Assembly (NCBI RefSeq): GCF_018294505.1
Contig: NC_057809.1
Coordinates: forward strand, 504,864,506-504,928,505
Direction: 5' to 3'
DNA length: 64,000 bases
Source of the DNA: Triticum aestivum
Taxonomy: Eukaryota; Streptophyta; Magnoliopsida; Poales; Poaceae
Positions 10,074-21,860 of this stretch are shown here, piece after piece (the first letter of the stretch is position 1; the number at the start of each line of letters is the position of its first letter). A program made the translations under genes and the position numbers. The notes beneath the pieces were generated by a model. The model saw only the letters and a program-made list of their open reading frames with translations. It was not told where the DNA came from and ran no database searches.

Positions 10074-13000
10074 ATGACTAAGAGTCGTCGCGGCAAGTTC
10101 TACATCGACGATGCAGGCTGGGGCCCCGAGGCTGGCTCAATTGAGTACGGGTACCGGGTCCCCTTTGGTGGCATTCACGTTTTCATTGGCAAGATCGGTG
10201 AACCGGGCCCTGAGCCGGACATCTGCGTCGAGATGGCTCAGCATGCACGATCCACCCGGGTTAAACTGGCCATGAAGCGTGCCTTCGTGCGAGTCATCCA
10301 TGGAGGAAGTTATGAGGATGGATCGGAATCTCGCGGCGATACCGTCGTTTGTTCCGATGACGAGTCATCGACCGGAGAAACCGAATCTCTTTATCAGCTA
10401 CAAGACGGCCGGATTGGGGGCTGTTCTGATGGCGACAGTATTCCGGACCCCTCTGATCTGCCCAACCGGGTTGGAATATTCATGACTAGCACACAAGAAG
10501 CGCTTCATTCTTCGACCGCTGTGGCAACAACCTCCGGTTCAGTAGCGGCAACGGCTGCCGGGGCAGGAGGCCCTGTGCGCCCGCTGGCTCAAGTTCTATC
10601 AGAGCTATTTGATGCATTGGCTGTGCTTATGGTGGAGGCTAATCCGGCGGATCAGGGCGTTCACAACACCGAGATTGCAAAAGTGAAGGAACAGATCACC
10701 CAGGCCAAGGCAGATCTGGCAGCTGAGGACACCAGGATAGCCATGGAGCGGGCCGCTTTAGACGCACAAGCCTACAGGCTCATGTTGGACCAGAGTGCGT
10801 CGCAGGAAGTCATGAGGAGGAAGTATCGATCATGTTTGCCTCCGGCTTTTGAGGCCAGAGACCTTTTCAACACTCCAGGAGTAGGAACCGGCAATCCGCT
10901 GGAGGGAAACCGGGCGGAAGCTCCCGGGACCGGTGCACCGGTTCAGCCTCGTCAGATGGACCCGCCTCGTCAAAACACCGTTATACCTCAGGTTGTTTTA
11001 ACACCTCCGGGTCACTACTCCAACCCGATGGACAATCTCGTTGCCGCTGCTGCACGGCTGGAGGCCATTCCAATTGAAGGTGATTCACCGCAGGCAGTAG
11101 AGACGCGATGAGTCAAGGAGCTTCTGAGGACAGCATTGGTCCAACAGGAAGCATACTCATATAGCCGCGACCGGATCCACTCGACCCCCCGTCCAAGCCG
11201 GAGCTATAGCAGACATATGGATGAACCTGCAGTGTCGAGTAACGAACGACGTGGAGCACCCCATGGCAACAACCCGACGGGTGGTGCTGATAATGCTCAA
11301 GAAGTGGTGAACCGGGCCCGAGCGCACAGGGAGGCCGAGTTAGCCACACAGCATTAGGCTCGGTAGCTCACGCCGGTTCGTCCAACCATCTCGATCGAAC
11401 CTGGTGTTACTTCTAGTTCTTTGGGGGTGCCTTGCCTTATCCCCGCTTTACGCAATGTGCGCCTGCCCAAGGATTTCAAGGGCCCGGGCAAGGTACCAAA
11501 TTACACGGCGGATCAGCCTCCAGAGACATGGGTGGAGAGCTATGAGATGGCCATGGAGATGCTTGATGTGGATGACGCGGCGTGTGCGAAATACTTCACC
11601 ATGATGCTTGAAGGAACGGCCCGTACTTGGTTAAAAAGCTTGCCGGCTAATTCTATCAGTTCATGGGCCCAATTACGAGCCCGGTTTATCAGCAATTTCA
11701 AGGATACATGTAAACAGCCTATGTCAATAGTGAACTTAGCTGCATGCGTCCAGGAGGAAGGAGAATCAACGACTCATTGGGTGCGCCGGGTTTCACAAGT
11801 GTTGCACTCATCAGACCGCATCAACGCTGACACCGCAGTATTAACCCTAGAAGGCAACTGCCGGTTTGGGCCCCTGAAGCTGAAGTTGGGACGGATGAAG
11901 CGTCATTGCACTGACATGGGGACCCTCATGGCCGCTTTGGTGAAATATGCTGATTCTGATAGTACCAAGGATCCCGAATCTGATGATGACAAGACAGGGA
12001 AGGGAAAGAGGAACAACAACTCCAAAGGTCAGCAGCATCACTGGGCAGGCAATGGTGGTGGAGGCAAGCGTAAAGCGGATGGTAACATGGACTTTGTGGC
12101 TAATACCAACGCACAGGACAATGGCCAGCGACGCAAGGGTAAACCGAAAAATCGTAATGGGGCACCCAACCCTAACCCAGACCGCCTAAACTATCTGCTA
12201 AGCCAGCCCTGTCCAAGACATGGGACGAAGGAGGCGCCAGCAAACCACCTTTGGAAGGATTGCTTTATTATGCAGGAGTTCAAGAATTCTAATAATTTCC
12301 GGTATGATCACGAATCTGGCGGTGGCTCAGGATCCGGGCCGGGTTACGGTGGAGGAAGTTCCGGTTCAGGATTTAATGGTAATCCGGGCGGACATAATGG
12401 TCAAAATAGTCAGAACAACCAGGGTGGTTACAACCAACAGCAGCAACAGTCAGGTTACCAGAGCAACCCAAAGCAGTTGAGTAGTGGGCAGTACCATGTC
12501 TTCACCACTAGCTTGGACAAGCGAGACCGGAAGGTTCAGAGGCGGGCGGTCAACTCTGTTGAACCGGCCATACCCCGTTATCTACGTTGGTCTGAACAGC
12601 CAATCATATGGAGCAGAGAGGATCACCCTCCCCAGGTCGATAATCCGGGTCAGTTGGCTCTGGTGGTGGCGCCTCAGGTGGGAGGTTACAAGTTCACCAA
12701 GGTGCTCATGGATGGAGGTAGCAGCATTAATATCTTGTACTATGAGACCTTCCGTCGTATGGGACTGACAGATAAAAATCTTAAACCGTCTAATACGGTG
12801 TTCCACGGTGTAGTACCTGGCAGATCAGCATATCCTGTTGGTAAGATAGCTCTGGAAGTGGCCTTTGGGGATGATCATGATTCCAGGTCGGAGACATTGA
12901 TGTTTGAAGTGGTGAAAATCCAAAGTCCATATCACGCCCTATTTGGGCGACCGGCCTACGCCAAGTTTATGGCACGGCCCTGTTATGTGTATTTGCAGCT

Positions 13001-13289
13001 CAAGATGCCGGGTCACAAGGGGACAATAACGGTTCACGGAAGCCGCAAAATCGCTTTGGAGTGCGAGGAAGGTGATGCGGCCTATGCAGAGTCGGTTTGT
13101 GCCACCGAGGAGCTGAAGTATTATAAGGACAATGTTGATCCGGCGGACATGACTCCATTAAAGAAGCCAACTACGGAGCATGATCCGGCCCTGAAGTTCA
13201 AATCGGCAGCAGAAACTAAGCTTGTTGACTTTGTACCTGGCGATTCGTCCAAGCAGTTCAGCATCAGTGCTAATTTGGATCCGAAATAG
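10074..13289 (+). pseudogene. gag-protease of element C, with nonsense mutations
   Basis: One frame runs from the first in-frame ATG after the primer site to TAG 13287-13289. The N-terminal ~350 codons are a low-complexity extension. The capsid-like Gag domain lies at about 11430-11930 (motifs WVESYEMAMEMLD, GTARTWL, FKDTCKQP). A CPRH...HLWKDC zinc-like cluster is near 12210-12255, followed by a Gly/Gln/Asn-rich linker. The aspartic protease has MDGGSSINILY, with the active-site Asp at 12711. In-frame stops occur at 11109 (TGA), 11355 and 11364 (TAG), so no full-length product is possible. The final TAG falls exactly between protease and RT, at the same place as in element D, so it may be a programmed boundary rather than damage. 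Confidence 0.8.
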
Positions 13290-14749
13290 GAAAGCGCGCT
13301 CATCGAGTTCATCCGTGAGAATCGGGACATTTTTGCATGGAAGCCCTCTGACATGCCAGGTGTACCGAGGCAACTCGCTGAGCACACCCTTAATGTGGAT
13401 CCTAAATACAAACCGGTGAAACAGTTCCTCCGCCGGTTTAACGAAGAAAGACGCAAGGCAATTGGAGAAGAGGTAGCCAGGCTCTTAGCAGCTGGTTTTA
13501 TTGTTGAAGTTTTTCACCCTGAGTGGCTTGCCAATCCGGTGCTGGTCCTTAAGAAAAACGGCACCTGGCGCATGTGTGTGGATTACACAGATCTTAATAA
13601 AGCTTGTCCAGCAGATCCTTTTGCCCTCCCCCGTATTGATCAAATTATTGATGCTACGGCGGGTTGTGAGCGTTTATCAAAATGGCAGTTAAGGACCAGG
13701 AGAAAACGGCATTCATAACTCCCTTTGGAGCCTTCTGCTATGTGTCTATGCCCTTTGGGCTCAAGAGTGCCCAGGCAACTTATCAACGTTGTGTGCAAAA
13801 TTGTCTACACAAACAGATTGGCCGTAATGTACACGCCTACGTGGATGATATCGTGGTTAAATCCAGGGAGAAGGAGACTCTGATTGGTGATTTAAAGGAA
13901 ACTTTTGATAACCTGAGGACATACAAGATGATGCTTAATCCGGACAAATGCGTCTTTGGTGTACCGGCGGGCAAGTTATTAGGCTTCCTGGTGTCCAATA
14001 GGGGAATTGAGGCTAATCCGGAGAAGATCACAGCCATCACCTCCCTGGCTAAACCGAAGTGTATCAATGATGTTCAACGCCTGGCAGGCCGGATTGCCGC
14101 GTTAAGCCGGTTTATCAGTCGTCTTGGTGAGAAGGCAATCCCTTTGTATCAGATGTTGAAGAAGACGGATCAGTTTGTCTGGAGTTCTGCTGCTGATGAA
14201 GCATTTGAGGACTTAAAGCGGCAATTGGCCAATCCGCCTGTGCTCGCCGCTCCCATTGACAAGGAGCCGTTACTGCTATATGTTGCTGCTAATGCTCGGG
14301 CGGTCAGCGTGGCTATTGTGGTGGAGCGAAAGGAGGCAGGTAAGGAGCATCCGGTTCAACGTCCGGTCTATTATATCAGCGAGGTGCTCATTGAGTCCAA
14401 GCAAAGGTATCCGCATTGGCAGAAGCTGGTGTATGGAGTTTTTATGGCAAGCCGGAAGCTTAAACAATACTTCCAAGGGCATCCAATTACGGTGGTCAGT
14501 TCTGCTCCTTTGGGGGATATCATCCAGAACCGGGAAGCAACTGGCCGGATTGCCAAGTGGGCTATAGAGCTTGGGCCGCACGATTTGAAGTATGTGCCTC
14601 GGACGGCGATTAAGTCTCAAGCACTGGTTGATTTTATCAATTATTGGACGGAAATGCAAGCACCTGAAGAAAATCCGGATTACACATATTGGACCATCCA
14701 TTTTAACGGATCTAGGCAATTGGAAGGCTCGGGGGCTGGAGTCGTATGA
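13290..14749 (+). pseudogene. Reverse transcriptase-RNase H of element C, deleted at active site
   Basis: The frame continues after the TAG with the pre-RT motif DIFAWKPSDMPGVPR and RT motifs MCVDYTDLNKACP, TAFITPFGAFCYVSMPFGLK and AYVDDIVVKS (YVDD at 13838-13849). At 13679-13681 a deletion of about 34 bp, judged against the element D homologue, removes the conserved FLDAYSGYHQI block with the first catalytic aspartate and shifts the frame. RNase H follows (LLLYVAANARAVSVAIV through KWAIELGPHDLKYV). A TGA at 14747-14749 then interrupts the second RNase H. The enzyme is dead. Confidence 0.85.
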
Positions 14750-16459
14750 ACTTCCCCACGAGGTGATAAGTTTTGTTATGTTCTCCGCTTAATGTTCCCT
14801 TGTACTAACAATGCAGCTGAGTATGAAGCCTTGCTCCATGGTCTCCGGATGGCTAAGGAGATGAATCTAGGTCGAGATAAGTGCTTCGGTGACTCGGACC
14901 TCGTGGCTCAGCAAGTGTCTGGCACTTGGGACTCCAAGGATCCACTCATGGCGGCATATCGTCGTGAGGTGGATATTGTTGCAGGTCATTTCAAAGGCTA
15001 TCAGGTGGACCACGTGGACCGGCGGAAAAATGAAGCGGCGGACGCTTTAAGCCGGCTGGGCTCTCAGCGCAAACCGGTTCCGCCCAATGTTTTTCTGGAT
15101 GTGCTGCACAACCCGTCGGTCAAGATCCCTGGTGAAGCGGATTTGGCTATTCCTGATCCGGAGGCTCAATTGGTGGCAGCTCTTCATGTTATTCCAGATT
15201 GGACGCTTCCATACCTGGCGTACAAGAACCGGGACGAGCTACCAGAGGATGAGACTCTGGCCGGACAGATAATCCGGCGATCCAAGTCCATGACTATTAT
15301 CAATGGCGAGTTGCATCATTGCAGTGTGTCAGGAGCATTTCAACGCTGTGTGTCTCCTGAAGAAGGCCGTGAAATTTTGCGTGAGATCCACGCAGGAGAT
15401 TGTGGTCACCACGCCGGTTCAAAATCTCTGGTGGCTAAAGCGTTTCGCCATGGCTTCTATTGGTTAACTGCTCATGCTGATGCAGAGGATCTGGTCAGAC
15501 GATGTGATGGTTGCCAAAAGTTCTCAAGACGTGCTCATGTACCAGCTCAAGAATTGAGAATGATTCCAATTACTTGGCCGTTTGCGACTTGGGGGCTGGA
15601 TATGGTTGGGCCTTTCAAAAGGTCCAAAGATAAGAAGACCCACCTCCTGGTGGCGGTTGACAAGTTTACAAAGTGGGTGGAGGCAGAACCTGTTAGCAAG
15701 TGTGATGCGGCCACGGCGGTTCAGTTCATTAAAAAAGTGATTTTCCGGTTTGGCTTTCCACACAGTATCATCACAGATAATGGTACCAATTTGTCCAAAG
15801 GTGCCATGAAGGAGTTCTGCGAACGGGAGCACATCCGGCTCGACGTTTCATCAGTGGCACACCCACAGTCCAATGGTCAAGCAGAAAGAGCTAATCAAGA
15901 GATCTTGAGAGGCATCAAGCCCCGGCTCATGGTTCCTTTGCAGAGAACGCCGGGTTGTTGGGTAGAAGAATTACCATCTGTGTTATGGAGCATCAATACA
16001 ACACCCAACAGGTCAACAGGATACACACCGTTCTTCATGGTTTATGGAGCGGAGGCGGTTCTCCCCAGTGATATCCGTCATGATTCACCTCGTGTGACGG
16101 CTTATATTGAAGCGGACAACGAGACAGCACGGCAAGATGCTTTGGACCGGTTGGATGAAGAGCGTGACATAGCAGCCGCCCGATCGGCGATTTACCAACA
16201 GGATCTTCGTCGTTATCACAGTCGCCGAGTCAGAACCAGAACCTTCCAGGAAGGAGATTTGGTGCTTCGGCTCATCCAAGATCAGACTGATATGCATAAG
16301 TTATCCCCACCTTGGGAGGGGCCTTTCGTGGTCAGCAAGAATCTGCACAACGGGTCATACTATCTGATCGATATTCGAGAGCATAAGGACTCACGTACAT
16401 CAGAGGAGGAGACCAACAGGCCGTGGAACATAGCTCATCTTCGGCCTTATTATACCTGA
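14750..16459 (+). pseudogene. Second RNase H and integrase of element C
   Basis: It continues the frame of the RT part after the TGA at 14747. The archaeal-type RNase H has NNAAEYEALLHG, GDSDLVAQQV and KNEAADALSRLG. Its first catalytic position, just upstream (14705), is Asn (HFNGS) where element D has Asp (FFDGS). Integrase has an HHCC zinc finger (about 15389-15520) and a D,D35E core: WGLDMVGPF (Asp 15599), ITDNGTN (Asp 15776) and SNGQAERAN (Glu 15884). The C-terminal part ends HLRPYYT. The integrase is open from 14792 to the stop and looks structurally intact, but it would be translated only by bypassing the upstream lesions. Confidence 0.85.
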
Positions 16460-17552
16460 GCCATTGGTTCTACTTATGTACATATTACAACGATGTATAT
16501 ATTATGATTAAATATAATAAACCGGAACCTCAGCTAAAGCGGGGTATCTGTTCTTTTACATCATGTGTGGTTACACGGAGTTGTTCTAAAGCGGCCTCCG
16601 GTTTACCCCTTGAGTTCGCTTTTTAAAAGCATCATGTTATATCACTTGGAGGTTTGGTCGTGTCCGAACCAATACCATACCTCTTGATAGGCGAGAGCCA
16701 CCAGATCACTTGGGGACTTGGTCACGTCTGAACCAGTCATGCCTCTTGATCGGCCTAATGCCACAGAATCACTTGGGGGCTTGGTCGAACCCGAACCATT
16801 GCCATGCCACTTGGTCGGCATAAATGCCACGGTTTCATTTGGGGACCTGGCTGACTAGAACCATAGTTACACCTAACGGGAGCTTGGTCGTGTTCGGCCA
16901 TGGTAACGCCATTTGATCAGCTCAAGTAAACCTTTTTTGCAAATGGTTTTGTCATTGCTTTTGCTTCGCACTTTTCTTTGCAAGATACTTTTTCTTTTTT
17001 ATTGCGTTTTTTTTAAACCGACAAAGTTTTCAACCAATCAATTGACGGAACACAGTTCACGTCAATCCGGAGACTATTTGCCCGGTTTGATCCTTGTTGT
17101 TAACATCCTCTTATGGAGTAACACGGTGTTTATTATAACCCGGCACGGTTTACATGGTAAACCAGCGTCATATATATACAGGAGCTGTTATCTCCTCCAA
17201 CAGTGTGGGTTTGCAAAACTCCGCTTCAAGATTGGCCGAGCCAACTTCACGCTCAACGATGGCAGGTATTATGTATCTCAAAAATTTGGTCATATACTTA
17301 AAAAAATTGGATGTTTTGACTTCATATATGCAGACATCATATTCCGCCTGACGGTACAACCGCGGTGGCACTTGAAGAGTTTCTTATTGCAGAAAGTGCT
17401 TTGGAAAGTTCATCACCACAGGAAGAACAAATTATGCACGAAGGCATATCAACATCAAAAGTATCAGCTAGCCTATTACAAGGCAACACGGTGCCCATAA
17501 TAATATCATTGTTTTTCGCAAAGGAGAGGCAGTTTTAAAACCGGCTTCCGGT
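16460..17552 (+). other. Convergent spacer between pol and antisense gene of C
   Basis: Sense pol ends at 16459 and the antisense gene ends at 17553, so transcription from both sides converges here. The stretch holds the ~64-bp tandem repeat (16641-16890), then AT-rich sequence. I see no convincing protein. Confidence 0.6.
16641..16890 (+). repeat. ~64-bp imperfect tandem repeat, about four copies
   Basis: Units starting ATCACTTGGRG begin at 16641, 16705 and 16768, with a diverged one at 16834. Each has the pattern CACTTGG-GG-TTGGTCG-GAACCA-GCCAC. The spacing is 64, 63 and 66 bp. Confidence 0.7.
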
Positions 17553-20500
17553 TCAAGCTTGGTCACCAGCCTGGCCTGATGGTTGTGGGTCATCCTGCGC
17601 CGCTTCAGCCTCCGTTTCTCTACCCAGTGGCTGGAAATCAACAGTTGTCCAGTCGATTCCCATTAATGCTTGAAAAACAGCTTCATCATGGATCAGCAAT
17701 GACGGGTCAATATCGGGAGCGTAAGTATGCTTACGGATTGGAGGGATCAGATTTTCCGATTCATGGATTGGTGCAGCTATTCGCTTGTTCTGATTGTCAT
17801 ATTGGGCTTGATAATGAGACAAGTCTGCTTCTTCAGCCAATTGACAAGCTAGCGGACGTACCTCCCGGTTTATTGCTCGCAGATCCGCTTCACCAAACTC
17901 TGACCCGTCTTCCTTCAAGCTGGGATAGCCCTGAGCCGCTTCAATAGGATCAAAATCCGGCACCCAGGCTTTTGCCCGGATTAAGGCATTGATCGCACCG
18001 GTTCGAGCAGCAGATTTCTTCAGCTCTTCAACCCGGGCAGGAAGCACCGACAGTTTCATCAGAGTGTCTTGAATCAAAGTGGGCGCCGGTTTGTTATGGG
18101 ATGCGGTACAGATGATCCGCTGGGCACCAGTATACAATTGTTCAACCAATGTATAGGCGGCTTTCAGTTTCTTCCGCACATCTGACCCCAAGTGACCAAT
18201 GCGTGTCCCTGAAATACCATAAAGGGTTAATAAACCGGCAACTCTGTAAGAAGGCAGAGCCAATTCAGAAGTCAAACTGGCTTACCAAAGATAGCAGTAG
18301 TCATGGCATGCACGTGCCGCTTTATGCTGGTCAGTTCATCCGCCACTGGTTTTAGTGCAGCCTCGGCATCCTCTGCTCGTTTGATTAAAGCGGACTTTTC
18401 AGTGGCCCAATCCGCCCGCTTCTTCTTGAAGCTCTCCTTAAGCTGTTCCATGGCGCTTAAAGCGTTGGCTAATTCCTCTTTTGCTTTGGAGGTTTCAGCT
18501 TGTTGGGTTTTCAGGTTTTCTTGGAGATCGGCGACTTGGCTTTCTTTCGTCTTCAGCTCCGCCTGCATGCAGACAGTTATATGCTTCAACAAAACGGTAC
18601 AAGGATTGAAGTACCAACCACATAACAAGTTATGCACTTAGCACTTGGGGGCTAATGCATATTCGATCTTCATCTTTCAATTGCTTACAAAGTCCCAAGA
18701 TCAATACAAGTATTCAACTTGGCACTTGGGGGCTAATGGCTATTTGCTCGTATATATATTCTGATGCGGCAATCTCAATTACTTAAAGTACCGGTTTAAC
18801 TACGCTAAGTTGAACCGGCCCTTGGGGGCTACATCGGCGAATTTCAAAGTATTAAGATTTATGTTAGTAAGTCCCGGTTTGAAAGAAGATTACAAACCGG
18901 CCCTTGGGGGCTAGGAGAGTCAGCAAGTATTGAAGCATACAAGCAGGAAAGAGCATATGGAAGTTACCTCGTATTTATCCTTCATCATATTAACCAGACT
19001 GGCTTCATAGTCACGGCTGGTATACAGCCGGTTCAGGTAGCCGGAATGGATATCTTGGGCGTTCAGAGCAGCGTAAGTTGCCAGATCAGCATTCCACTTG
19101 CCTTTACCAAAGGCAGCAAATTCTTCCTTGGCAGAATGTTTGGACAAAGCAACAGGATTGCTTGGCTCGGTATGGCCAGTGCCAGTAATGACAACCTCAT
19201 CCTCCTGAGTATCGCCGGTTTGCACTGGGGCTGTTGGCTTGTCAGTAGGTTTTGCTGGACCGGTGGATCTCTCAATCCGGATGGAGCCTGTGGGCTGATT
19301 GACAGGACCTGAGGCATCAGTAGGTCTCTCTTCAGCAATAAGATCGTCGTCTTGCTGCGGTGGATCGTTGGGTATATCCTCAGGAATAGCCGCTTCAAGA
19401 TCGGGTGTCTTGCCTGGCTCAAGAACGGCATCTTCTTCGGCCGCTTTGTCCAGGCGGGCCTTCTTGCTTGGCCTAGGTTTGGCCCTGAAAAGAATAACAA
19501 AATCAAATACAGCATATGTTCTAAGGCGATGTGCTGCAAATATCATAATAAGTATAGCTTACCCAAGCACCGTTTTGAGCGGTGGCAGCTGAGTAGCCGA
19601 TGACTCGCCAGAAGATGAGTGGGAAGTAACCTGGTAATCGGAGTCAGATGGATTAAGAGGTTGACGAAAGCAGCCCGCTTTAGGACAATCACTGACAAGC
19701 AAATTAGAGACCTCTGAACGGCGTTTCCGAACCGGACTGTTCGGTAAACCGGCGGAGGTAACTACCTGGCCGCTGTGCCGGGTTGTGCGACGAGCTTCGT
19801 GCTGTTGGGTCTTCATAAGAAATTTGGGATCCAAATAAGCAAGAGGATGAGAAAATTTAACTTTCCGGTTTGCCTGACGGATTTTTAGCGAAGGCAAAGG
19901 TTCTGAATCGGAAGAGAGAATAATTACCTCTGCAGCATCAGCGTGGCTGGCTTCGGCATCATCCTGACAAATATCATCATCAATAAGACGCATGAAAAAT
20001 AAGCCAAGTGAGTCAAGCTCTACCTCAAGGTCCGGATTATCCACATCATCATCAGGGGCCGGATTAGAAGATGCAGTAGTTCTTTTCCTGTGGGCAGTCT
20101 TCTTTACAGCTTTAGTCTTTTGCCGGGTTGCTCTTTCCGGTTTGTCTGGTTTTTCTGGTTTCTCCTGCGGCAATTTCTTGCTCCAAAACGGATCATTGCC
20201 CTGATTACACAGACACTGATATTAAACAATGACCAGATATATCAATAACAGATTCAGCAAAAGGAAAAATCAAGGTCTTACAGCTGGCGGTTTGTTGGTG
20301 GCACAGAAGGGAAGCAGGCCGTTTTTAGCACAGATATGTTCCGGTTCATTCAGCATCTTATTCACAGCCTCTGTGATTTCTTCATCGGTGAGCTGGATTT
20401 TGGAATGTCGCAGTGGGTCATCAACACTGCCGGTATACTCGCACATCAAACCGGAGCGCTGACTAAGGGGCAGTATGCTCCATGATATCCAACAGCGAGC

Positions 20501-21169
20501 GAGATCAACCCCTGTTAAACCGTTGGCCATAAAGGCTCTGAGCTTCGACAGTTGAGGAGCATATTTGCTTCTCTCCTGGGCAGTCAATCTTTGCGGAAAA
20601 GGGTGTGTATTGCTGAGCCGCTCCGGACGAAAGCCAGGCAAGGGATTCTCACCAGCAGGGGAGGTGTCTTTGCAATAGAACCATGTCTGATTCCACTCTT
20701 TGGGGTGGCTGTGCAGTTTGGCGTGAGGGTATGTGACCTCTTTCCTTTTCTGGATCGCCACGCCACCCAACTCCGTATTGGAGCCGTCAGTAAACTCAGT
20801 ACGGCGGTTTAGATGGAAAAGGTCTCTGAACAATTCCACTGTGGGCTCCTCTTGAAAGAACGCCTCACAGAGCACTTGGAAGTGACACATATTTGTAACA
20901 GAATTGGGGCCAGTGTCTTGTGGATGGAGTTGGAAATCGGCCAAAACATCCCGGTAAAATTTAGAACCGGGCGGCTTAAAGCCCCGAGCTAAGTGATCTA
21001 CGAAAACAACAACCTCTCCTTCTTGAGGAGTGGGAGGGCATTCTTTGCCAGGAGCCCTCCAATGGATGGTATCTTTGCTGCCTAAAGCGCCGATCAGGAC
21101 TAGATCGTCCAGCTGAGCCTCTGTGACGCGAGAAGGAACCCAATTGCACTCATATACTTGCTTGGCCAT
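17553..21169 (-). CDS. Intact five-exon antisense gene of element C (Transposase_28-like protein)
   Basis: Coding exons on the minus strand: 21169-20282, 20200-19563, 19484-18968, 18562-18286 and 18208-17553. All four introns (81, 78, 405 and 77 bp) have GT-AG ends and compatible phases (0, 2, 0, 1). The joined frame is 2976 nt, or 991 residues plus stop, with no internal stop. Residues 1-296 (exon 1, MAKQVYECNW...) have the motifs EVVVFVDHLARGF, TNMCHFQVLCEAFF and WNQTWFYCKD that I associate with the plant 'putative gypsy type transposon' domain (Pfam Transposase_28). Exon 2 is Lys/Arg-rich at its start (KAVKKTAHRKRTT, nuclear-localisation-like) and then acidic. Exon 3 starts with another basic patch (PSKKARLDK). 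Exon 4 is coiled coil, and exon 5 has a conserved LPARVEELKKSAAR block also present in element D. The reaction is unknown. A nuclear, retroelement-encoded accessory or regulatory protein is inference, and the Pfam name does not prove transposase activity. Confidence 0.8.
18644..18913 (+). repeat. Four CTTGGGGGCTA motifs in intron 3 of the antisense gene
   Basis: Identical 11-mers at 18644-18654, 18725-18735, 18831-18841 and 18903-18913 all lie inside the 405-bp intron 18967-18563. They are purine-rich on the strand of the genomic RNA and resemble the purine tract ending in GGGGGCTAA of element D. Confidence 0.7.
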
Positions 21170-21860
21170 GATGGAATCTACAAGGTAGAAGATCCCGGTT
21201 CAAAAATGCATTTGATCAAGGTACATTGGTATGTGCAATGTTAAACCGGAGACAGAACTATCTGAACCGGAGTTTTATGAAGCAACAACATCTGGCGGTT
21301 CAACAAGGGGACTAATGGTATATACCAGTTTGGCAATTTTTTTCTACAAGGTTAAACCGCCTGGTTTAAACATTGAAGCAGATGAGTAAGTTTATAGAAA
21401 CAGATTTCGTAAGATTTCTCTACAGCGATGGATCTGGAGCAAGATAAGAAAAAAGATAAATATTTAGAGGTCCAAAAGGAGCAGTACCGAATCAATGAGC
21501 AAGACGTACATACAAATCTATGGTTTTGAGATGTGTAGGTGAAGGCGAAGGGTAAACAGCTACCATTGCACAGAATAAAGATTTGCGGAGTCATCTAAAG
21601 ATCTATCGTATGAGCAAGAGGCAGACGATGACACTAAAGAACTGTGAAACCCTAGGTCAGATCTACGGGGGCAAGGATAGAAGATTTACCGGAGCTGAGG
21701 AAGACGCGGAAGGTTGCCGCGATGCTCTGGTGCGCCCAGGTTGATGCAGCGGCCAAGGTTGAGGCAGAGGTCGACGGCGGCGGCGGAGCTCCGAGGCTGG
21801 CGACGCGAGGAAGACGAAGAAGAAAGGCACGAAGGGGAGAAAAGAAATGAACCTTAGGTC
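21170..21860 (-). promoter_or_regulatory. 5' leader with intron of the antisense gene of C
   Basis: Between TATA box and ATG the minus strand reads like a plant 5' UTR: a pyrimidine-rich, CTTCCTC-rich leader, then a donor CAGCTCCG/GTAAATC (GT at 21689-21688) and an acceptor TTCTACCTTGTAG (AG at 21179-21178) just before the ATG at 21169. This predicts a 512-bp leader intron. Transcript support is needed to confirm it. Confidence 0.5.

Noticed and set aside
17579..17947. Plus-strand 122-codon frame opposite the last exon of the C antisense gene
   Set aside because: Shadow of the coding exon on the other strand; no motif of its own.
17553..21169. Reading the Transposase_28-like gene as a DNA transposase or host gene
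   Set aside because: It lies between the integrase and 3' LTR of a Gypsy element, the same place as in element D. No DDE triad or terminal inverted repeats are visible, and the Pfam-style name alone does not show transposase activity.
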